A stretch of 64,000 nucleotides of DNA from an uncultured Opitutia bacterium. GTDB taxonomy: Bacteria; Verrucomicrobiota; Verrucomicrobiia; Opitutales; Opitutaceae. The stretch spans positions 124,001-188,000 of the forward strand of contig CAIJZY010000017.1 of the NCBI GenBank assembly GCA_903825285.1, in the 5' to 3' direction. The notes beneath the pieces were generated by a model. The model saw only the letters and a list, made by a program, of their open reading frames with translations, was not told the DNA's origin and did not search any database. Positions 9,939 to 18,950 of this stretch are shown here, in pieces. The translations under genes and the position numbers were made by a program. Within the stretch, counting starts at the first letter, position 1; every line of letters starts with the position of its first letter.

Positions 9939-11326
9939 GCCGGCCGGATCCGCTCCGCGATCTCCTCGAGCGGGTAGGTGATGATCTCCGCGAGGGTCGG
10001 GTGGTACCACGGCGCCCGCAGCAGGTCGAAGACCGTGGCGCGCATGGCCAGCGGGCCGCTGAAGGCGTGAATGAGCTCGCCGGCGTCCTTGCCGACGATC
10101 TCGGCGCCGAGGATGCGTCCGCGGCGGGGCTCGGCGAGGACCTTCACGTAGCCGTAGTTGGCTTCCATCAGGATGGATTTGCCGTGGTCGTTGAACGGGT
10201 AAGTGGCGCACAGGTACGGCGTGCCCGCCTGGTCCAGCTCGCGCTCGAGCCGGCCGATGGTCGCCAGCTGCGGGTCGGTGAACACCACGTTGAGGAGCAG
10301 GGATCCGTCCACCGGCTTCAGGCCGCGGACGCCCGCCGCGTGACGCGCGGCCAGCTCGGCCTGCTGGATGGCCACGTGCACGATCTCGTGGGGACCCGAG
10401 CAGTCGCCCGCGGCGTAGATGTGCGGCGCGCTGGTCTGCTGCCAGCGGTTGATCACGATCTGCCCGTCGGGACGCGTGCGCACGCCGGCGGCGGCCAGGT
10501 TCAGCCCGGCGGTGTTGGGCTCGCGGCCGAGCGCATTGAAGAGATGGGCGGCGCGGCGCGTGCGGCGGCGGCCGTCGTGCTGGAAGGTCACCGTCGTGCC
10601 GCGCCGGTCGGTCCTGACCGACTCGATGCGCGTGCCGGCGAACAACTCGACGCCCTCGTCCACCAGGGCCTGCTGGATCACGGTGGAGGCCTCGGCCGAG
10701 TGGTCGCGCAGGATGTTCGGGCTGCGCTGGACCAGGGTGACGCGGCTGCCGAGGCGGCGGAGAAACTGGGTGAGCTCGCAGGCCACGATGCCGCCGCCGA
10801 GGACCAGCACGCTCGGCGGGACGAAGTCGAGGTCGAGCACGTCGTCGCTGGTCCACGCCCGGGCCTCGGCGAGGCCCGGCACCGGGGGCACGCTGACCTT
10901 GGAGCCGGTGCCGATGAGGATGTGGCGCGCGCGGACGACCCGGCCGTTGGACAACTCGAGCGTGTGGGCGTCGCGGAACCGGGCGTGGGCGCGGATCAGG
11001 TCGAATTTTCCCGTCTTGAGCGCCTTGGCGCGGTAGGCGGCGAACTCCGCGATCAGGCGCTTTTTCCGGGCGTGGATGGCGCGCGGATTGGCCCGGGCGG
11101 AGGGGATGGTGAGCCCGAAGGTCCGGCCCTTCTGCGCGAGGTGCAGGACCTCCGTCATGTAGAGCAGCGTCTTGGACGGCATGCAGCCCCGGAGGATGCA
11201 CAGCCCGCCGAGCTCGCGGGCGCCGTCGATCACGGCGGTCTTCAGGCCCAGGCCGGCGGCGACGCGCGCGGCGTTGAAGCCCGCGCTGCCGCCGCCGAGG
11301 GCGATGAAATCATAGGAAGTGCGCAT
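9935..11326 (-). CDS. Pyridine nucleotide-disulfide oxidoreductase (dihydrolipoamide dehydrogenase/mercuric reductase-like)
   Basis: A 463-residue two-dinucleotide-binding flavoprotein. The FAD motif GGGSAGFNAARVAAGLG is at the N-terminus. The redox-active disulfide is Cys43-Cys48 in GGLCILRGCMPSK. The NAD(P)H-binding block LVLGGGIVACELTQFLRRLG, the second FAD motif IYAAGDCSG and the C-terminal interface WYHPTLAEIITYPLEEI (His-Pro base) are all present. This favours a lipoamide dehydrogenase, soluble transhydrogenase or MerA-like enzyme; the spacing CxxxxC is normal. There is no N-terminal heavy-metal domain or C-terminal Cys pair, so true mercuric reductase is unlikely. Its substrate cannot be told from sequence. 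It is coupled (ATGA) to the FkbM gene. Confidence 0.88.
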   Translation of the reverse strand: MRTSYDFIALGGGSAGFNAARVAAGLGLKTAVIDGARELGGLCILRGCMPSKTLLYMTEVLHLAQKGRTFGLTIPSARANPRAIHARKKRLIAEFAAYRAKALKTGKFDLIRAHARFRDAHTLELSNGRVVRARHILIGTGSKVSVPPVPGLAEARAWTSDDVLDLDFVPPSVLVLGGGIVACELTQFLRRLGSRVTLVQRSPNILRDHSAEASTVIQQALVDEGVELFAGTRIESVRTDRRGTTVTFQHDGRRRTRRAAHLFNALGREPNTAGLNLAAAGVRTRPDGQIVINRWQQTSAPHIYAAGDCSGPHEIVHVAIQQAELAARHAAGVRGLKPVDGSLLLNVVFTDPQLATIGRLERELDQAGTPYLCATYPFNDHGKSILMEANYGYVKVLAEPRRGRILGAEIVGKDAGELIHAFSGPLAMRATVFDLLRAPWYHPTLAEIITYPLEEIAERIRPA

Positions 11327-11370
11327 GGCGTAGCTTTACGTTAGTCTGAGCCGGGTGGTGGCAAGGGGAA

Positions 11371-12864
11371 TCACGGAGAACGCGGAGGTGGATTCGGCGG
11401 GCGCAGCGTGTAAGTGGTCATGCCCTCGACCATGGAGCCGGCCCGGTAGCGCTCGGTCAACTGGGCCCCGTCAAACTTGTCACCCGTGGTCGTGGGCAAC
11501 AGGAGGGCCGCGAATGATCCGTGGCGAATCATTCCGCCGATGCCGTCGTGCGCGAACGGCCGGTGACGCGCCCGGTCGCTGTCATAGTTGAAGGCCGGGA
11601 AGAGAACGTCCTGCCCGGGATTCAGCCAGGGCAGCATGAGCCGCAGGTCCGAGGAGAAGCGCGGAGCCGGCAGCGACTCCCAGACGCGGCGGCGTGCGGC
11701 CAGCTCGGCATTGGCGGAATCCAGCGACAGCTTGCCCAGGCGGCCGCTCAGCTGGAGGCACCCGAGCAGGCAGGCGCCCACGCAACCCAGCACGGCGAGC
11801 CGGTCGGCAAGGTTCCGGGCGCGAAGGTTCCGCAGCACCGCGCGGCCCTGCACCCCGAGGAGAACCGCAAAGAACGCGGCGGTAAAATAGTAGTTGTGGG
11901 CGGCGCCAATCTTGCAGTTGGCGGCCACGGCCAGCACTCCGGCCACGATCAGGCCGATGGTGGCGAGCTGGACCGGCAACGGCACGGAGTTCGTCCACGG
12001 CCGATGATGGTCGCCGAGCCAAATTCCCAGTCCATAGGCGGGCAAGAGTGACTGCGGCAGGGCCCGGATGAGGATGGCGCCCAGTTGGCTCGCGCCACCC
12101 GTGAGATCGAGTCCGGTGGCGGCAGCCGTGATGCCGGCGCGATACTCCGGGCCGCCGATTGCCAGGGTCACGAGGATGGCCGCCGTGAAGGCCAGCACCG
12201 CCACGAGCGCGGCGGCGCGGTCGCGGCGGGCGAGGAGCACGAGGACAACGGTCGTGAGGGCGGCGACATTCACCTGCTTGAAAGACCAGGCGACATAGGC
12301 CAAGGCCACCGTTCCGGCTGTCGCCAGCCAGCGCCGGCGTGGATAAAGGGTCAGGAACCACAGCACGGCGCCAATTTCCCCGGCCAGCGCCCACACGTCC
12401 GGGCGCAGCGTGAACAGCCACCAGCCGAAGATTCCGCAGGAGAAGAGGGCGAGGGCGCCGAGGCGGGCCAGGCCCGGATGAGCCTGGGCCGGGCCGAGGA
12501 CGAACACCCATGCGCCCAGGGCCAGCACGACCGCGCCGCCGAGCAGCGTGAACAGACGCCCCCGGTGGGGGATCATGTCATCGGGACCTCCCGCGGTGAA
12601 CGCCGAGTACGTCCGATAGAACAGCCAGTTGAAGTAGGCCGCGGCGTAGGGAGGCTGGCTGGAGTCGGGATAGAGGCTCAGGCCGTGGTTGACGCGCCAG
12701 ACGGCGTAAAAGGATTCCTCCTCGCAGCCGGTGGTCTCGGCGGTCGTCGTGCTGGCCAGCGCGGAGCGCCCGCGCTGCACTTGGGCCAGGACGCCGGGCA
12801 GGAGCAGGAGGGCGAGCAGCGCGCCCAGCCAGGCGGCCCGGCGCGGCGATGCGGTGATATCCAT
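11371..12864 (-). CDS. Polytopic membrane protein, GT-C-like (unassigned)
   Basis: A ~497-residue protein with roughly ten transmembrane segments. The first hydrophobic stretch is AWLGALLALLLLPGVLA, followed by an extracytoplasmic loop containing acidic EEESFYAVWRVNHGLSLYP and PPYAAAYFNWLFYRTY. This layout resembles GT-C glycosyltransferases, which carry acidic catalytic residues in the first loop. The soluble C-terminal ~120 residues include NPGQDVLFPAFNYDSDRARH. The ATG at 12864 is preferred; it lies 10 bp after the preceding stop, whereas the frame is open further upstream from a TTG. It is the last membrane protein of the polysaccharide run. A role in glycan transfer is inference from context. 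Confidence 0.68.
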   Translation of the reverse strand: MDITASPRRAAWLGALLALLLLPGVLAQVQRGRSALASTTTAETTGCEEESFYAVWRVNHGLSLYPDSSQPPYAAAYFNWLFYRTYSAFTAGGPDDMIPHRGRLFTLLGGAVVLALGAWVFVLGPAQAHPGLARLGALALFSCGIFGWWLFTLRPDVWALAGEIGAVLWFLTLYPRRRWLATAGTVALAYVAWSFKQVNVAALTTVVLVLLARRDRAAALVAVLAFTAAILVTLAIGGPEYRAGITAAATGLDLTGGASQLGAILIRALPQSLLPAYGLGIWLGDHHRPWTNSVPLPVQLATIGLIVAGVLAVAANCKIGAAHNYYFTAAFFAVLLGVQGRAVLRNLRARNLADRLAVLGCVGACLLGCLQLSGRLGKLSLDSANAELAARRRVWESLPAPRFSSDLRLMLPWLNPGQDVLFPAFNYDSDRARHRPFAHDGIGGMIRHGSFAALLLPTTTGDKFDGAQLTERYRAGSMVEGMTTYTLRPPNPPPRSP

Positions 12865-12874
12865 GGCCGGCGAG

Positions 12875-14251
12875 CTAGCGGCCCTTGCCAAAGATCATGA
12901 CGTGGATCGTCTTCAGGATGATCGAGGCATCGAGCGTGAAGGAGAAGTGCCGGATGTAGTACAGGTCGTACTCCAGCTTCCGGATCGTGTCCTCCAGGTT
13001 CGCGCCGTACGGATAATTCACCTGCGCCCAGCCGGTGATGCCGGGCCGGACCAGATGCCGGAAGAAATAGCACGGGATCTGGCGCTCGTATTCCTCCACC
13101 AGGCGATCCCACTCGGCGCGCGGGCCGATCAGGCTCATCTCGCCGCGGAGGACGTTCCACAACTGCGGCAGCTCATCGCAGCGGGAGAGGCGGAGGAACC
13201 GGCCCACCCGCGTGATGCGCGCGTCGCCCGGCTGCGTGTAAAGCTGACCGGACTCATCGGTGATCCGCATGGTGCGAAGCTTGTAGAGGCGGAAGGGCAC
13301 GTGGTTCCGGCCGATGCGCGCCTGCGTGAAGAAGGCCGGCCCGCGGTCCTCCAGCCAGACGGCGGCGGCGCCGGCCAGCACGATGGGTGAGGTGAGGATG
13401 AGCCCCACGATCGCAAACCCGATGTCGCCGATGCGTTTCAGTCGCTCGAACACGGGCTCGCGGGCGATCTGGAAGCCCTCCTGGAAAAGCCAGGTCTGGT
13501 TCAGGCGGTAGATGGGGATCTTCCGCCAATACACCTGGTGAAAAAGCTCGAGCGTGTAAGTGGGCAGGCCGTCAAAATAGAGCCGCACGAGCCGCGCGAC
13601 CATGTCCGGCGCGAGTTCGCGGTTGGATTCCCGGAGGACCAGCGCCTCGACGGCGAGCCGGCCCTGCTGGATGTCATCAAGAATCTGGGCGAACGGACGC
13701 AGCGTGGGATCATCCACGCCCTGGAACGGGGCGGCCGAGGCTTCGCTGACGACGCAATAAATCACCGGCTGCGTGGCGCCAACCTGGCGGTACTGCTGCT
13801 GGAACGAGAGGCAGCTTTCCCGGTCGCCGAGGTAGACCAGGCTCCGGGTGCCCAGCGCGTTGATCGTCCGCCGGTAGATCAGGCGGCGATAGCTCAGCGT
13901 GACCGGCACCAGCAGCAGGTAGCTGAGTGCGATGACGCCGCGGCTGGATTGCAGCTCATAGCCGGTGGGAATGACCACGTAGGTCAACAGGAGCGTGGAC
14001 ACCATGGCGCTGAAGAGCGCGATCGTGTGCAGGCTGGTGTAGTCCAGGCTCATCATGTCCGTCCGCGCGCGGTAGCCGTCGATCAGGTGGATCGCCGCGA
14101 GCAGGGCCAGGAAGGGCGCCACGAGGGGGGTCGTGATGAAATGAGGCTCGGCCCCAATGTTGCGCAGGTAGCTGACCAGGTTGAACACGGCCACCACGGC
14201 GAGCAGGTCCAAGACCAGCAGGGCGAGGAGTGATTTCCGCAGGGTGGTCAT
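12875..14251 (-). CDS. Undecaprenyl-phosphate sugar phosphotransferase (polyprenyl glycosylphosphotransferase, WcaJ/PssY-like)
   Basis: The initiating enzyme of a lipid-linked glycan: it moves a sugar-1-phosphate from a nucleotide sugar to undecaprenyl phosphate at the inner membrane face. The 458-residue length fits the large polytopic subfamily. Residues ~1-120 contain four to five hydrophobic segments, then a CoA-binding-like domain with LVYLGDRESCLSF. The catalytic PF02397 domain runs from ~265: KRIGDIGFAIVGLILTSP, FRLYKLRTM, SRCDELPQLWNVLRGEMSL (the essential Asp-Glu pair) and IGPRAEWD. Sugar specificity, commonly glucose or galactose, cannot be read. It sits late in the run but acts first in the pathway. 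Confidence 0.94.
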   Translation of the reverse strand: MTTLRKSLLALLVLDLLAVVAVFNLVSYLRNIGAEPHFITTPLVAPFLALLAAIHLIDGYRARTDMMSLDYTSLHTIALFSAMVSTLLLTYVVIPTGYELQSSRGVIALSYLLLVPVTLSYRRLIYRRTINALGTRSLVYLGDRESCLSFQQQYRQVGATQPVIYCVVSEASAAPFQGVDDPTLRPFAQILDDIQQGRLAVEALVLRESNRELAPDMVARLVRLYFDGLPTYTLELFHQVYWRKIPIYRLNQTWLFQEGFQIAREPVFERLKRIGDIGFAIVGLILTSPIVLAGAAAVWLEDRGPAFFTQARIGRNHVPFRLYKLRTMRITDESGQLYTQPGDARITRVGRFLRLSRCDELPQLWNVLRGEMSLIGPRAEWDRLVEEYERQIPCYFFRHLVRPGITGWAQVNYPYGANLEDTIRKLEYDLYYIRHFSFTLDASIILKTIHVMIFGKGR

Positions 14252-14295
14252 GGTCGGGAGTATGGCCGGGGCGATGAACGCGGCAAGCGCGGCGC

Positions 14296-15510
14296 TCAGG
14301 CGGGGGACGATCCAAGGAGTTTATTCCAGCTGGCCGCCAGCTGCGCGGGGGTCGGCTGGCCGGCGTGGAAGCGGGCTGCGGCCTCCGCGAGCTGCTGGCG
14401 CCGCGCGCGGTTCGCGCCGAGTTCGCGCAGCATCGCCGCCAGGCCGGTGAGGTCCCCGCGGTCGAAGGCCCGGCCGAACCCGCGGTCCTCCACGAGCCGG
14501 GCCAGTTCGCCGTCCGGCGGCCCGATGACGACCACCGGGCGGCCCACCGCGACAATGCCATAGAGCTTGCTGGGGAACACCAGCCGGGCGCAATCCGGCC
14601 GAAGCGTCACCAGGTGAACGTCGCCGAGGCTGAGTGTCACGGCCAGCTGCGCCCGCGGCTGCGGCGGAAAGAACCGCACCTGGCCGAGACCGCGCTGGCG
14701 CACGGCCGCCTCCAGGGCCGCGCGCTGCGGCCCGTCACCGATGAAGACAAAGGCAATGGACGGCTCGTCGCGCAGCGCCTCGGCGGCCGCAATCACGGGC
14801 TCCAGGTCGTGCACGCGGCCGAGGTTGCCGGAGTAGGCGACCACCATTTGCCCCGCGAGCCCCCACTGTCGGCGCAGTGCATCCACGGCCGCGGGCGAGG
14901 ACGGGCCGACGCCGGCCGGAGCCCAGTTGGGGCTGATCGTGATCCGGGCCGGGTCCACGCCCGCGGCGGCGAGGGTTGCCGCCATGTCCTGCCCCAGCGT
15001 GATGCAGCCGTCGGCGCGGCGCCAGGCGAGGTTGCGGATCGGCCGCAAGAGGCGCAGCCAGCGATGGCCGGTGAGGGCGAGGGCAACTTCCGGATAGATA
15101 TCCTGGACCCAGTGAAAGATCCGGGCCCCGCGCGTCCGCGCAATCAGCCATGCCCCCACGCCGAGCAGGGGAGGATCCGTCAGCACGACAATGCGGTCGC
15201 GCGGCCGGGCGACCCGGCCCAGGGTCCAGAGCGCGCCGAGTGCGAAGGTGGCGAAATCCACCGCCTTGCCGGCCAACCCGTGGCGGCTCCACCGCGTGCC
15301 GCGCACGCGGAGCACCTTGACGCCCGCGTGAATCTCCTGCTGCGCGCATCCCGGCTGGATGGGCTGGCTGGCGATGACGGTGACGTCCTGCCCGGCGGCC
15401 GCGAGCGCGGTGGCCAGGTCGGTCAGCAGCTGGCCGGTGGCCGGTTCCTCGGGCCAATAGAACCGATTGAGAAAGATGATCGCGGGGGGGCGCGGCGGGG
15501 CGTCAGGCAT
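14296..15510 (-). CDS. Glycosyltransferase family 4 (WbuB-like)
   Basis: A 404-residue GT-B fold enzyme. The N-terminal FLNRFYWPEEPATGQLLTDL resembles WbuB/WcaI-type transferases, which often add the second sugar of a repeat unit to a lipid-linked acceptor. IFHWVQDIYPEVALAL is also typical of the WbuB branch. The donor-binding half starts near VVAYSGNLGRVHDLEPV and includes FPSKLYGIVAVGRPVVVIG in place of the classical EX7E motif, as in this branch. It lies 44 bp upstream of the initiating phosphotransferase gene, which fits early chain assembly. Donor and acceptor are unknown. Confidence 0.9.
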   Translation of the reverse strand: MPDAPPRPPAIIFLNRFYWPEEPATGQLLTDLATALAAAGQDVTVIASQPIQPGCAQQEIHAGVKVLRVRGTRWSRHGLAGKAVDFATFALGALWTLGRVARPRDRIVVLTDPPLLGVGAWLIARTRGARIFHWVQDIYPEVALALTGHRWLRLLRPIRNLAWRRADGCITLGQDMAATLAAAGVDPARITISPNWAPAGVGPSSPAAVDALRRQWGLAGQMVVAYSGNLGRVHDLEPVIAAAEALRDEPSIAFVFIGDGPQRAALEAAVRQRGLGQVRFFPPQPRAQLAVTLSLGDVHLVTLRPDCARLVFPSKLYGIVAVGRPVVVIGPPDGELARLVEDRGFGRAFDRGDLTGLAAMLRELGANRARRQQLAEAAARFHAGQPTPAQLAASWNKLLGSSPA

Positions 15511-15516
15511 GCGCGA

Positions 15517-16383
15517 TCAGGATTGCGGGTTGCGCCGCAGCTCGCGGGCCTTGGCGACGCTCAGGAACTCGTAGAAGGCCATCAGCCGGCAGAAAACGAA
15601 CCCGCGGTAGCCGTCGAGCCAGCCGGCGCGAAACACGTAGTGGTAGAGGAAGCGCAGGGTCGGGCGGAAGGGCAGGCGGCCGGCGAGGTGCTTCAGCCGG
15701 CGCTTGCGGGCGAGCGCCGGGTCCAGCGCGGCGCGGGCGGCGGTCGCGCCGGCGCCGGGGGCCACCAGCAGGCGGGCCTCCCAGTTCGAGTAGCGGTTGT
15801 GCTTCTCGACCCAGATGTCGATGGTCGGAAAGGCCCAGTGCTCCAGCTCGCCGCGCAGCCGGCCGGCGCGGCCGGACAGCACGACGTGCTCGTGGATCTC
15901 GTTGTCGCCCGAGCCGGTGTCGGCGACGCCGGCGAACTGCTCATACCGGCCGAGCCGATGGCGGAAAAAGCGCAGGTTCCAGCTGGGATAATAGCCGCAG
16001 TGCCGCAGCCAGCCGTCGAGAAACCAGAAGCACCGGTTGACGTAGTACCCGTCCACGCCCTCCGCCGGCTGCGTGGCGAGGGCGTGCAGCTCGGCTGCGA
16101 GCTCGGCGGTGATGCGCTCGTCGGCATCGAGGATGAAGACCCAGTCATGGCGCCACGGCACGCTGGCCAGCGCCCAGTTCTTTTTCTTGGGCAGGTGGCC
16201 GTCCCACCGGAAGTCGACGACGGTCGCGCCGAATTCCGCGGCGATCGCGCGCGTGGCGTCGGTGCTGCCGGAATCGACCACCACCACCTCGTCGGCGAAG
16301 CGGCACGAGGCCAGGCAGGCGCGCAGGTTGGCCTCCTCGTTCTTGGCCGGGATCAGGATGGAGAGGGGCGAGCGCGGGTTCAT
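15517..16383 (-). CDS. Glycosyltransferase family 2 (WaaE/KdtX-like)
   Basis: A 288-residue GT-A enzyme. It starts MNPRSPLSILIPAKNEEANL, with the nucleotide-binding VVVDSGSTDAT and the DXD-type metal motif FILDADERI. The lysine-rich LPKKKNWAL and the C-terminal FVFCRLMAFYEFLSVAK resemble the WaaE/KdtX branch that modifies lipopolysaccharide core; similar proteins also act in other glycans. The start ATG at 16383 overlaps the stop of the ligase gene (ATGA). No transmembrane anchor is obvious. Confidence 0.9.
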   Translation of the reverse strand: MNPRSPLSILIPAKNEEANLRACLASCRFADEVVVVDSGSTDATRAIAAEFGATVVDFRWDGHLPKKKNWALASVPWRHDWVFILDADERITAELAAELHALATQPAEGVDGYYVNRCFWFLDGWLRHCGYYPSWNLRFFRHRLGRYEQFAGVADTGSGDNEIHEHVVLSGRAGRLRGELEHWAFPTIDIWVEKHNRYSNWEARLLVAPGAGATAARAALDPALARKRRLKHLAGRLPFRPTLRFLYHYVFRAGWLDGYRGFVFCRLMAFYEFLSVAKARELRRNPQS

Positions 16384-17822
16384 GGGGAGGACAGGGTGTC
16401 GAAACCGGACGACTCGCGTCGCCGGAGCCGGGCATACTGCAGGCCGGAGAAAAAGCAGATCCACCAGGTGACCACAACCGCGGGATTGCCGAAGGGAAAC
16501 TCCACCGCGGCATAGAGCAGGACCAGCCCGCAGCCGCCGAGGAGGTAGGCGGTCACGTTGCTGCGCAGGTGGCCCCGGGACACGGAGCGGAGGGGGAGGA
16601 CCACGGTGAGCCCGACCAGCGCGGTGCCCAGCCAGCCGATTTCCGCGAGGGCCTGCAGCCAGTCGGAGTGGGCGTCCACGTAACTGTGCTCATACTGCCG
16701 GTTCGCCTCCAGCGGCCGCGGGCGCACGAGCAGCAGCACCTTGTCGTAGCATCCCAGTCCCCAGCCGAAGGCCGGCTGCTGCGCCGCGATGCGCCAGGTG
16801 TCCGCGTACAGTTGCAGCCGTTCGGCCAGCAGCCCGGACCGCCACTGGCCGGTGGTGTCGTGCCACCGCTCCTGCAATGCGTCCTCGCCCAGGTAAGCGG
16901 CGCTGCCGATGGCGAGGCCCGCCACCAGCAGGCCGGCCGTGACGGGGCCCGCGACCGGCTCCCCGTGCTGGCGTCGATCGCGCACCACCCGGCGCAGGCC
17001 GCGGGCGGCCGCGGCCAGTCCCACCACCAGCACGAGCAGGATGCCGGCCCGCGAGCCGGCGAGGGCCGGGGTGATGGCGATGAGGAACAGGCCCAGCACG
17101 CCCACGATCACCGGCGAGCGCGACAACCCCAGGTCGACCTCGCGCCGCCAGTAATGGAAGGCCAGGCCGGTGCCGGCGGCCAGCAGGAGCGCGACATAGG
17201 CTGACCAGTGATTGCCGTAGACGAAGGTGGCGAAGCAGCGCGTGTTGGGTGACGGGACCAGGCCGAAATACAACCCGTCGGACACGAGGTGCTGGAAGGT
17301 GCCGAAGACGGCAAGCAGCGCGCCATTGCCGACCAGGACGAGGATGAGCAGGCGCAGCGCGCGGCGATGCTGGACCAGCAGCGCGAGGTTGAAGCAGGCC
17401 AGGTAGATCGCGTCAAAGAGCCAGAGGTGCGCCAGCGAGGTGGCGGGGTGGGCGGTGGACGGCAGCGCCGCATGGCGCGCCCCCGTGTACGCGAGCAGGG
17501 CCTCGGGGCCGTAGTGCTTGAGCTCGAAGCTGGGATTGAGGCAGCTGAGCAGCACGAGGCCATTGAGGGCCGCGACGGGCCAGAGCCAGGCCAGGGGCGA
17601 ACGCCGCGCCCGGCCCGCGCGGAGGCGCAGCGCCGCCAGCGTGATCACCGCGCCAAGGCTGGCCCAGGCCGCGACGAGCGTTCGGGCCCAGGGCGCGGCG
17701 CCGCCGAAGGCCCAGGTCACGAGCAGCCCCAGCATGCCCACGTGAATCAGGGTGAGTCGCTCCCATCGGCCGGCGGGGTTCCGCCCGGAGGCGGGCGACG
17801 GGGAGTCGGGGGCGGAGCTCAC
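16380..17822 (-). CDS. O-antigen ligase family membrane protein (Wzy_C domain)
   Basis: A 480-residue protein with about a dozen transmembrane helices. The large periplasmic loop ends in the Wzy_C-type block FGWGLGCYDK followed by YVDAHSDWLQALAEIGWLG, matching the H-N/S-D-x-x-x-x-x-x-E-x-G pattern of O-antigen ligases and related polymerases. Such enzymes transfer a polyprenyl-linked glycan onto lipid A core or protein, or polymerise it. The start is GTG at 17822, overlapping the stop of the preceding GT4 gene (GTGA); no earlier ATG makes sense. A second, different polymerase-like protein lies at 21905-23452. Ligase and polymerase cannot be told apart by sequence alone. Confidence 0.87.
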   Translation of the reverse strand: MSSAPDSPSPASGRNPAGRWERLTLIHVGMLGLLVTWAFGGAAPWARTLVAAWASLGAVITLAALRLRAGRARRSPLAWLWPVAALNGLVLLSCLNPSFELKHYGPEALLAYTGARHAALPSTAHPATSLAHLWLFDAIYLACFNLALLVQHRRALRLLILVLVGNGALLAVFGTFQHLVSDGLYFGLVPSPNTRCFATFVYGNHWSAYVALLLAAGTGLAFHYWRREVDLGLSRSPVIVGVLGLFLIAITPALAGSRAGILLVLVVGLAAAARGLRRVVRDRRQHGEPVAGPVTAGLLVAGLAIGSAAYLGEDALQERWHDTTGQWRSGLLAERLQLYADTWRIAAQQPAFGWGLGCYDKVLLLVRPRPLEANRQYEHSYVDAHSDWLQALAEIGWLGTALVGLTVVLPLRSVSRGHLRSNVTAYLLGGCGLVLLYAAVEFPFGNPAVVVTWWICFFSGLQYARLRRRESSGFDTLSSP

Positions 17823-18943
17823 GGCGAGGGCTCGCTGAGCTGGCGGTAAAACGCCGCGAGGTCGCGTGCCGAGTTTGCCCAGGAGTATTCCTCCAGGACC
17901 CAGCGCTGCGCGCGGGCGCCGCGGACCCGGAGCTGGTCCGGTCCCTCGGCCAGGGCCGCCACCAGGTTCCGGTGGTAGTCGTTCCAGGGCACGCACCACC
18001 CGCGGTCGTCGCGGTTCAGCCCGCCCCACGGGGTCTGGTCGGTGACGAGGGCGGGGACGCCCGCGGCCATGGCCTCGGCGATGACCAGGCCGAAGTTCTC
18101 GGAGTGCGACGGCAGCAGGAACAGCGAGGCCACGCCGTAGGGCGCGGGCAGGCCGGACCCGTCGAAGGCCGCGACGCGTTCGGCGGCATGCGCGGCCGTG
18201 ATCCAGCCGCGCACCTCGGCCAGCGTGTATTCCTCGGGCAGGCCGGCGATGAGCAGAAACCAGTCGCCGCGCGACTCGGCGAGCCAGAGCTGCAGCAGCT
18301 CGCGCAGCCGCTTCTTGCGGTGAAAGCGGGAGTAGAACAGCGCGACGGGCCGGCCGCGCAGCGCGGGACAGCGCTCGTGCCACGTGGCGCGGGCGGCCAG
18401 GAGCTGCTCGGCCGGCGGCAGGGTGACGCCGTTGGGCGCGACGCAGACCGGCTGGCGGAAGCCCAGGCGACGGATGTCCGCGGCCTCCTCCACGCTGGTG
18501 GCGTGCCATCCCTGGGCCGCCGCCAGGGCGCCGGGATGGATGAAGGCCGCGGCCACGCGCTTGCGCAGGGCGTGGTGCTGCCAGGCCCACGGACTCATCA
18601 TGCCGCGCGGGGAGATCACGAGCGGGGCGGAGCGGCGGCGCGCGGCCTCGCGCGCGTAATGCAGCGGGCGCAGCCAGAGCGAATGGTGGTGGATGACGTC
18701 GGCCGTGGTCGCGCGCAGCGCGGCGCGCAGGCCGGCCGACGCGCAGAGCCGGCCCGGCCAGTCGCGGGGAAAGCGCCGCACCATCAGGCTGCCCGCCTGC
18801 GTGCGGCCGCCGCCCTCCACGGCGGTCGTCAGCACCTCCACCTCGTGCCCGATCTCGGCCAGCGCGGTGGCGAGGGCGGGGACCGACACGCTCGGCCCGC
18901 CGGAACGCTGGTCCATGCTCGGCACGATATGACAGACGCGCAT
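17819..18943 (-). CDS. Glycosyltransferase family 4
   Basis: A 374-residue retaining GT-B enzyme. The N-terminus MRVCHIVPSMDQRSGGPSVS is the usual acceptor-side glycine loop. LPSHSENFGLVIAEAMAAG carries the EX7E nucleotide-sugar motif. LVISPRGMMSPWAW is typical of a GT4 group frequent in exopolysaccharide loci. It overlaps the downstream ligase gene by 4 bp and lies 7 bp after the acetyltransferase gene. Donor sugar unknown. Confidence 0.92.
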   Translation of the reverse strand: MRVCHIVPSMDQRSGGPSVSVPALATALAEIGHEVEVLTTAVEGGGRTQAGSLMVRRFPRDWPGRLCASAGLRAALRATTADVIHHHSLWLRPLHYAREAARRRSAPLVISPRGMMSPWAWQHHALRKRVAAAFIHPGALAAAQGWHATSVEEAADIRRLGFRQPVCVAPNGVTLPPAEQLLAARATWHERCPALRGRPVALFYSRFHRKKRLRELLQLWLAESRGDWFLLIAGLPEEYTLAEVRGWITAAHAAERVAAFDGSGLPAPYGVASLFLLPSHSENFGLVIAEAMAAGVPALVTDQTPWGGLNRDDRGWCVPWNDYHRNLVAALAEGPDQLRVRGARAQRWVLEEYSWANSARDLAAFYRQLSEPSP

Positions 18944-18950
18944 CGCGGGG

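Noticed and set aside
9935..11326. Mercuric reductase (merA)
   Set aside because: No N-terminal metal-binding domain, no C-terminal Cys pair and no mer genes around it; a general lipoamide dehydrogenase-like call is safer.
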